Shown piece by piece: positions 48,701-53,863 of a stretch of 53,863 bases of DNA. The stretch covers positions 213,532-267,394 of the forward strand of contig BJOX01000129.1 in the NCBI GenBank assembly GCA_009731375.1, in the 5' to 3' direction. The position numbers were made by a program, and so were the translations under genes. The first letter of the stretch is position 1. Every line of letters starts with the position of its first letter. This DNA is from Paulinella micropora (taxonomy: Eukaryota; Cercozoa; Imbricatea; Euglyphida). A model generated the notes under the pieces. It ran no database searches. It was not told where the DNA came from and worked only from the letters and a program-made list of their open reading frames with translations.

Positions 48701-51700
48701 AGAAATTGGCAGGAGGAGCAGGTACGGAGAAGGAGAAAGAGGTTTTGAAAGAGAGATTGAAGGCGAACAAAATGATTTTTGACCCTCCTCAAGCGGGAGG
48801 TGTCAAGCCGGAAGACTTCACCGTGGTTATTTGTAAAATACCAGGTGCTGAGGGAGCCTTCACCGGCGCCACGACGGGCAAATCTGAGTATACATGAAGC
48901 AAATATCGCAGAAGAACAAGCACGGCAGTTACTCGATGAGGATTTCATTGAGAGATCGACATCTCGAATAGTTTCCCAACCGAGACTGGTGCCTAAACCG
49001 GGAGGAGAATGGCGCTTAACGGTTAACTATGCCCGCGTCAATAAAATTTTAGAGGAGGGACGAAATCCATTACCTACTCTTGAAGAAGGAAGGCGAGTAT
49101 TGCGGAACGCCAAGCTATACTCAGTCATTGATCTGAAGAATGGCTTGTGGCAAATTCCACTGGATGAAAAGTCCAGATGGCTGACTGCATTTGTAGTAGG
49201 AATGGAGATATATCAGTGGAAAGTACTTCCGATGGGACTCAAACAGGCCCCGGGACTCTTTCAGAAAGCGATGCAAAGCATGCTGAGTAGCAAATATGAT
49301 GACCAGACAGAGGGAGGTTTCATGAGGAGAAGAGGACAGAAGGCGGGAGAGTACGCATTTTGTTACATCGATGACATTATCGTGTACTCCAATACGATGG
49401 AAGAGCACATCGACCATCTAACAGACCTTTTCAGGCGTATCAAACTATTTGGCCTGAAATGTAATTTGAAGAAATGTCAATTCGCAAAGACAAGCGTGAC
49501 ATATTTGGGGTACGAAATCTCTTACAATAGAGTCTCGATATCCAAAGAGAAGAGGGAGGAGATCATGAGCCGGCAGAGGCCGAAGAATCGCACAGAGCTG
49601 CACTCATTTCTTGCGATGGCGCAATATTACAGCCAGTTCATACCCAATTGGGGTGCAACTCGGGCTAAGTTGGAAAGAATGATCGACTTCGGTTATTTTG
49701 AGAAGTGGGATGATGAAGCCTTAGAAGCGTACAACACGCTCAAAGATCTCATCTACAAAGATCCGAAGGATGGCGGACTCGTGCTGATGATGCCCGATTT
49801 TTCGAAGCAATTCGTAGTCGACACAGGCGCATCAAAGTTCGCGATCGGCGCAGTCTTACAAGAGGAAGATGAGGAGAAAAAGTTGCGCCCGATCATGTTT
49901 ATAAGTAAAAGTTGTGCTCGGCGGAGCGAAACTATTGTACGAGACAGAGAGAGGCACTGGCGGTGGTCTGGGCCCTCAAACGGTTGAGAGAGTATTTATG
50001 GGGTGGACCTCAGTTTATAGTAAGGACTGATCACCAGAATTTACTATGGCTGATGAATCATGAACAGACTGGCCGTCTAGCGAGATGGCAGGCATTCTTG
50101 TCATGTTTCAATTTTACAATGGTCCATCTACCCGGCAAGCGAAATGTTGTCGCTGACAGCCTCTCCAGGCTAGAGTTTCACTCAGAAGTGGCAGCTCTCG
50201 TATCATCAGCAGAAATGGAGGATCTATCCCCAGACTGCACATACGAAGTGCATCATATCGAGTCGATGCAGATGGCGAGAGGGGTCCGATATAACCGATC
50301 GGGTCTACGTCATAGCCCGCAAGGTCCGGATCATGGGATATGTTGTACAGCACATGTCCTCGAGGATGCTGAGTGGTCCTATGAAGCATATGAGAATATG
50401 AAGGCGGAGATAAAACAAGAAGAGATTAAGCAAGAAGCATATGCGGAACCCCCGCAGGAGAACAAGGAGGAGTTAGACGAAAACCCTGAGAGGATAGGAG
50501 TGCAGCTAGAGGATGGGACTATCCACATAGCCTCACCCACTGCATGGAGACAGCAACAGGCTCTCGATCTGGAGTTCAAAGAGCTAATACAGCTATACAA
50601 GAACCCGAACGAGCTGAAAATGACGAAGGAGATTAAGGAGCAACAGAAGGAGATGGGGTGGAGAGACGGTCTCTTGTGGTACAAAGGCCAACACGGGCGC
50701 TATGCATCACAACCAGACAAATGGACTCTCTGGGTTCCTGAGAAACTCAGACACATCATTTTTGTCGCTGCTCATAACTGCCCACTACTGGCGCGGGCCG
50801 ACAAAGAACGCATATGTTCATTTCGAGACGATTCTGGTGGAAGAAGATGAAGGAGAATATTGATGAACAGGTCAATGCATGCATCCCATGCAAGACATCC
50901 AAAACATCATTGAAGGCGAATTTTGGCCTGATCGGGACTTTTCCTTTACACTTAGGAATGTTCGAGTTCTTACACATTGATCATGTAGGACCTTTCCCGG
51001 TCACGGCGGAAGGTTACAGATACCTTCTAACGGCCATAGACAGAGCCACCAACTATGTGGGTGGTCCCAGTCAAAGACGTTACGGGCGAAACAACAGCCA
51101 AGGCGTTGATTGACAGGATCATCTCACAGATTGGGGTGCCGAGAAAAATATGCTCAGATCGAGGCTCTGACTTTAATAATGAAGTCATCGACAAGCTATC
51201 TGCATATTACGGCATGAAATGGCAATATGTCACCGCCTATAACCCCAGAGCGAACGGCAAGATAGAGCGGGTGCATAGACCCCTCAAGGCCGCGCTGAAG
51301 ATGTATTGTATGAAGAAGGAGAACCAAAAGGCATGGGTGGAGGCAGCATCCTCGTTTGCCTTTGCTATGAATTGCCTACCCTCTACAGCGTTAGGTGGTT
51401 CAAAAGGTTCCGTCTCGCCATACCAATTGGTATATGGGCGTGAGCCCGCCATCCCAGCCTCACTGCTGCACCCAAAAGATTCATGGGCAGATCAGGATGA
51501 GCTGTTTGGGGTGAGACTTCGGGCGAAGATGGAGGCGGAGCAAATAGTACAGGCGCATAGGGAGGCGGAGCGCAGGAAGACTGATGCTGAAGGTGTCAGG
51601 CAGGCACACCTGGATCAAGTCAGATTTCAGGTCGGGGATATTGTACTACTGTATCATCCTCAGGTTCCTCAGGGAGTCAGCTCGAAGCTGTTCATCCACT

Positions 51701-52689
51701 GGAAAGGACCATACCAGATCATGGAACAGATGGGGCCTTTGAATTATAAAATCAGGGGCAGAGGGAAAGTTCAAATAGTCAATGTACGAAGGCTGATTAA
51801 GTATGATCCCTTCCTACTTGAAGATGAGTCCGTTGATCAAGCACTCAAACGGATGGAGGCTGACTTTAAAGAGGTCCCACCAATCCGTCAGGAGGATATC
51901 TCGGAACGGGATGCCTACAGGGCACCAATTGCGGAGAAGGAGGAGGCTGAGCTGGAGAACAAGCGGGCCACCGACCGCAAAAGTGCGGCGGGGACTCAGA
52001 CCCGCAAAAGGGTGGAGTCGAACGTGCCGGAAGGAAAGTTCACGGAGGCGCAAATTAGGAGAGCGCAAAATGACCTTATCTACGACCGACCGAGAAAGGC
52101 GATAAGGACGGCACGTTCGCAAGGAGTCCATCAAGAGGGGAGCGATGACGGAGATCAAGACCCTCGCGCGGGCAATGACACTCTCGTTCACCCCAGTTGG
52201 AAAGAAGGAGATGCGATTGGACATATTTCATGGGCCAAAGACGCTTTTTACTTGGTGAGGCCTGCGGCTCAACACGTAGCCGATGACACGCTCTCAGATT
52301 TATATCTCATGAGAGTCATGGCAGTACCTCACAAACGCCATACGCGATCGAATCGAATTTCGACTGCGGCACAAATAATACAACCAGTCTTACATTTCTG
52401 GAGGAGTCTGGATCCAGTGGAAGATCCTAAAGTAAGGCAATACCTTCCGGTATATAAAGACGCCAAGAAACTTGAGACATGGATGATACCATATCTCCCA
52501 CAGATAAAGATCATACCGCGTGGACCATACAAGCACTACCACGAGGGGTGCTGGACATTCCTTTTGACTTGGCACAAGGCGCAATCCCACAAAATGTGGG
52601 ACGTCCTCGAACAGTCTACCTTAGACTTAACTTTGGTTGGAGGTCCTCCACCAGGTAAAGGAGTCCGCGCGCGTAAACGGCGTCTATAG
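48701..52689 (+). pseudogene. pol: Second Ty3/gypsy pol, frameshifted
   Basis: Enters from the gap with KMIFDPPQAGGVKPEDFTVV, parallel to the first element's pol N-terminus. RT: VPKPGGEWRLTVNYARVNK, LYSVIDLKNGLWQIPL, YIDD at about 49369, LKKCQFAKTSVTYLGY. RNase H VVDTGASKFAIGAVLQ (DTG in place of DTD), RQREALAVVWAL, RTDHQNLLWL. Integrase CIPCKTSKTS knuckle, IDHVGPFPV, SDRGSDFNN, KIERVHRPLK, then WKGPYQIMEQMGPLNYKIRG and the shared C-terminal module (FYLVRPAAQHVADDTLSD ... LTLVGG). Frameshifts near 48870, 49915, 50800 and 51060. About 60 percent similar by eye to the first element, so a different family. Upstream gag and 5' LTR are not visible; 3' LTR is not found before the next gap. Confidence 0.9.
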
Positions 52690-53120
52690 TAAGTATTTTT
52701 TTCTCTAGAAGTATTGTGGACCTGATCGATTGCGAACATAGCATTGATCCAATATCGTCCCGACAACCTTACTTAGATATTAAAGCTACTACAGCATTCA
52801 TTCTTCTAGAGATTAACAAGACACAGCTGACAAAAAATAGGCATTCTATTCTCTTGTTTCGGCAGAGACAGACGAGACGGCCACGAAACAGCACCGTTAC
52901 GGGATCGCTATTTGAGTGAGCGATGGTGTTTCCTGGATACGACCCGCATTAGTACCAGAATGATGATCTCATTAAAGACTCTACAGTCTAATCAAGAACT
53001 GATATATTTTAATAACATGAACTGCTACACCGGATTCCATCGATCTCTACTTGTATCGGCATATCGCAAGGTTAGGGCGCACTCAACCCAACTTCGGATA
53101 TAGTCGTCAGACTTGATCAC
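52690..53120. other. Downstream region, nothing recognised
   Basis: Follows the second pol stop. No LTR-like TG...CA repeat or polypurine tract could be paired with anything in the window. Short frames only. Confidence 0.4.
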
Positions 53121-53130
53121 NNNNNNNNNN
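53121..53130. other. 10-N assembly join
   Basis: Separates unassigned sequence from a third pol fragment, so the neighbours need not be contiguous in the genome. Confidence 0.95.
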
Positions 53131-53863
53131 TATATGGAAATGGCGGGTTGATGAATCATGAACAAACTGGACTGCTGGCGCGGTGGCAAGCGTTCTTGTC
53201 TTGTTTCGATTTTACAATGGTCCATCTACCGGGGAAGCGAAATGTGGTCGCTGATAGCCTCTCTAGGCTGGAGTTTAACTCCGGCGTTGGTGTCCACGGT
53301 GGAGATGGAAGACTTGTCCACTGACAAGGTGTATGAGGTCAGCCACATTGAGGCGATGGAGATGGCGAGTGGAGTCCGATATGACCGCACAGGTCTACGG
53401 TACAGTCCACAAGGCCCGGATCACGGGATATGTTGTGAGCTACATACCCAGGAGGACGCTGAGTGGTCCTATGAGGTATATGAGAATGCGAAGGCGAACA
53501 TAAGAGAGGAAGAGGAGACGCAGGAAGTTTATGCGGAGCCTCCTCAAGAGCGGAGAAGTGACCTAGACGATGACCCGGAAAGAATCGGGGTACGGCTAGA
53601 AGATGGTACTATCCATATAGCCTCGCCTACCGCATGGAGGCAACAACAGGCTCAAGATCCGGAGTTTAAAGAACTGATACAGTTATATCAGAACCCGGAT
53701 GAGCTACGGATGACGAAAGCGATCAAAGATCAGATGAATGAGATGAGATGGAGAGATGGTCTACTGTGGTACAAGGGCCTTCACGGTCGCTATGCGTCAC
53801 AGCCGGACAAATGGACCCTTTGGGTACCGGAGAGTCTGAGACGATTTATATTTGTCGCAGCCC
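53131..53863 (+). pseudogene. Third Ty3/gypsy pol fragment, cut by window end
   Basis: Aligns with 50040-50771 of the second element: end of RNase H (HEQTGLLARWQAFLSCFDFT, LPGKRNVVADSLSRLEF), the linker (GVRYDRTGLRYSPQGPDHGI, ERIGVRLEDGTIHIASPTAW) and the start of integrase (WRDGLLWYKGLHGRYASQPD, WTLWVPESLRRFIFVAA). A one-base shift lies near 53288. Many substitutions against the second element show it is a separate, related copy. It continues past 53863. Confidence 0.88.

Noticed and set aside
47437-48897. 486-codon fused protein across the gap
   Set aside because: Two unrelated coding segments are joined only by Ns; the right part is the start of a gypsy pol.
52690-53120. 3' LTR of the second gypsy element
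   Set aside because: No TG...CA-bounded sequence here matches any other part of the window, and no polypurine tract was found.

Overview
The window is a scaffold piece from a unicellular eukaryote. The evidence is short GT-AG spliceosomal introns, simple-sequence repeats, Ty3/gypsy LTR retrotransposons and an integrated Polinton-like DNA virus. Nothing in the sequence fixes the species; a protist such as an alga or other stramenopile-type organism is an inference from the mobile elements only. Assembly quality is uneven: there are 10-N joins at 3808, 18337, 28301, 38061 and 53121, larger N gaps at 19980, 32118 and 48082 edged by G or C homopolymers, and many single-base frameshifts. Decay and base-calling error cannot always be told apart.

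1-12365 (host locus): a (TTTA)n microsatellite, a small candidate secreted protein, minisatellites, then a 1,094-bp perfect-looking duplication across a 10-N join that is probably an assembly artefact. Two divergent, damaged, intron-containing genes follow. The minus-strand gene (4478-8188) is an adenine/cytosine-N DNA methyltransferase-like gene with a DLPY catalytic motif and a Cys/His-rich C-terminus. The plus-strand gene (about 8640-12185) is a large protein, possibly transposase-like. An 18-bp palindrome, ACTTTTATGCATAAAAGT, is scattered through this locus and sits inside all four introns I could place in the methyltransferase gene.

12372-30200: a 17.8-kb AT-rich Polinton-like provirus (PLV) with terminal inverted repeats and a 6-bp target duplication CTCAAG. 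It carries remnants of a protein-primed B-family DNA polymerase, minor and major capsid proteins, a ConA-like surface protein whose middle appears inverted, a packaging ATPase, a long phage-like fibre with an S74 chaperone domain, a small two-helix membrane protein, an rve integrase, a SAP-like protein and an intron-bearing gene at the right end. Most genes are broken by stops or frameshifts. A ~130-bp inverted repeat lies just past the 3' ends of the polymerase and ATPase genes, on either side of the capsid block.

30201-33164: the host locus resumes with two more palindrome copies, then a long polypyrimidine tract, a poly-C gap and an AT-rich tandem repeat. 33165-44201: a nearly intact, recently inserted 11.0-kb Ty3/gypsy element (714-bp LTRs with three differences seen, 4-bp target duplication GAAT) with a CCCH-finger Gag, an atypical protease, and RT-RNase H-integrase in one 1,404-codon frame. 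44202-48081: GC-richer coding sequence including a frameshifted Ulp1-type cysteine protease, probably from another mobile element. 48701-52689: a second, frameshifted Ty3/gypsy pol. 53131-53863: part of a third related pol that runs off the window. The locus is best read as nested mobile elements in a host repeat-rich region.
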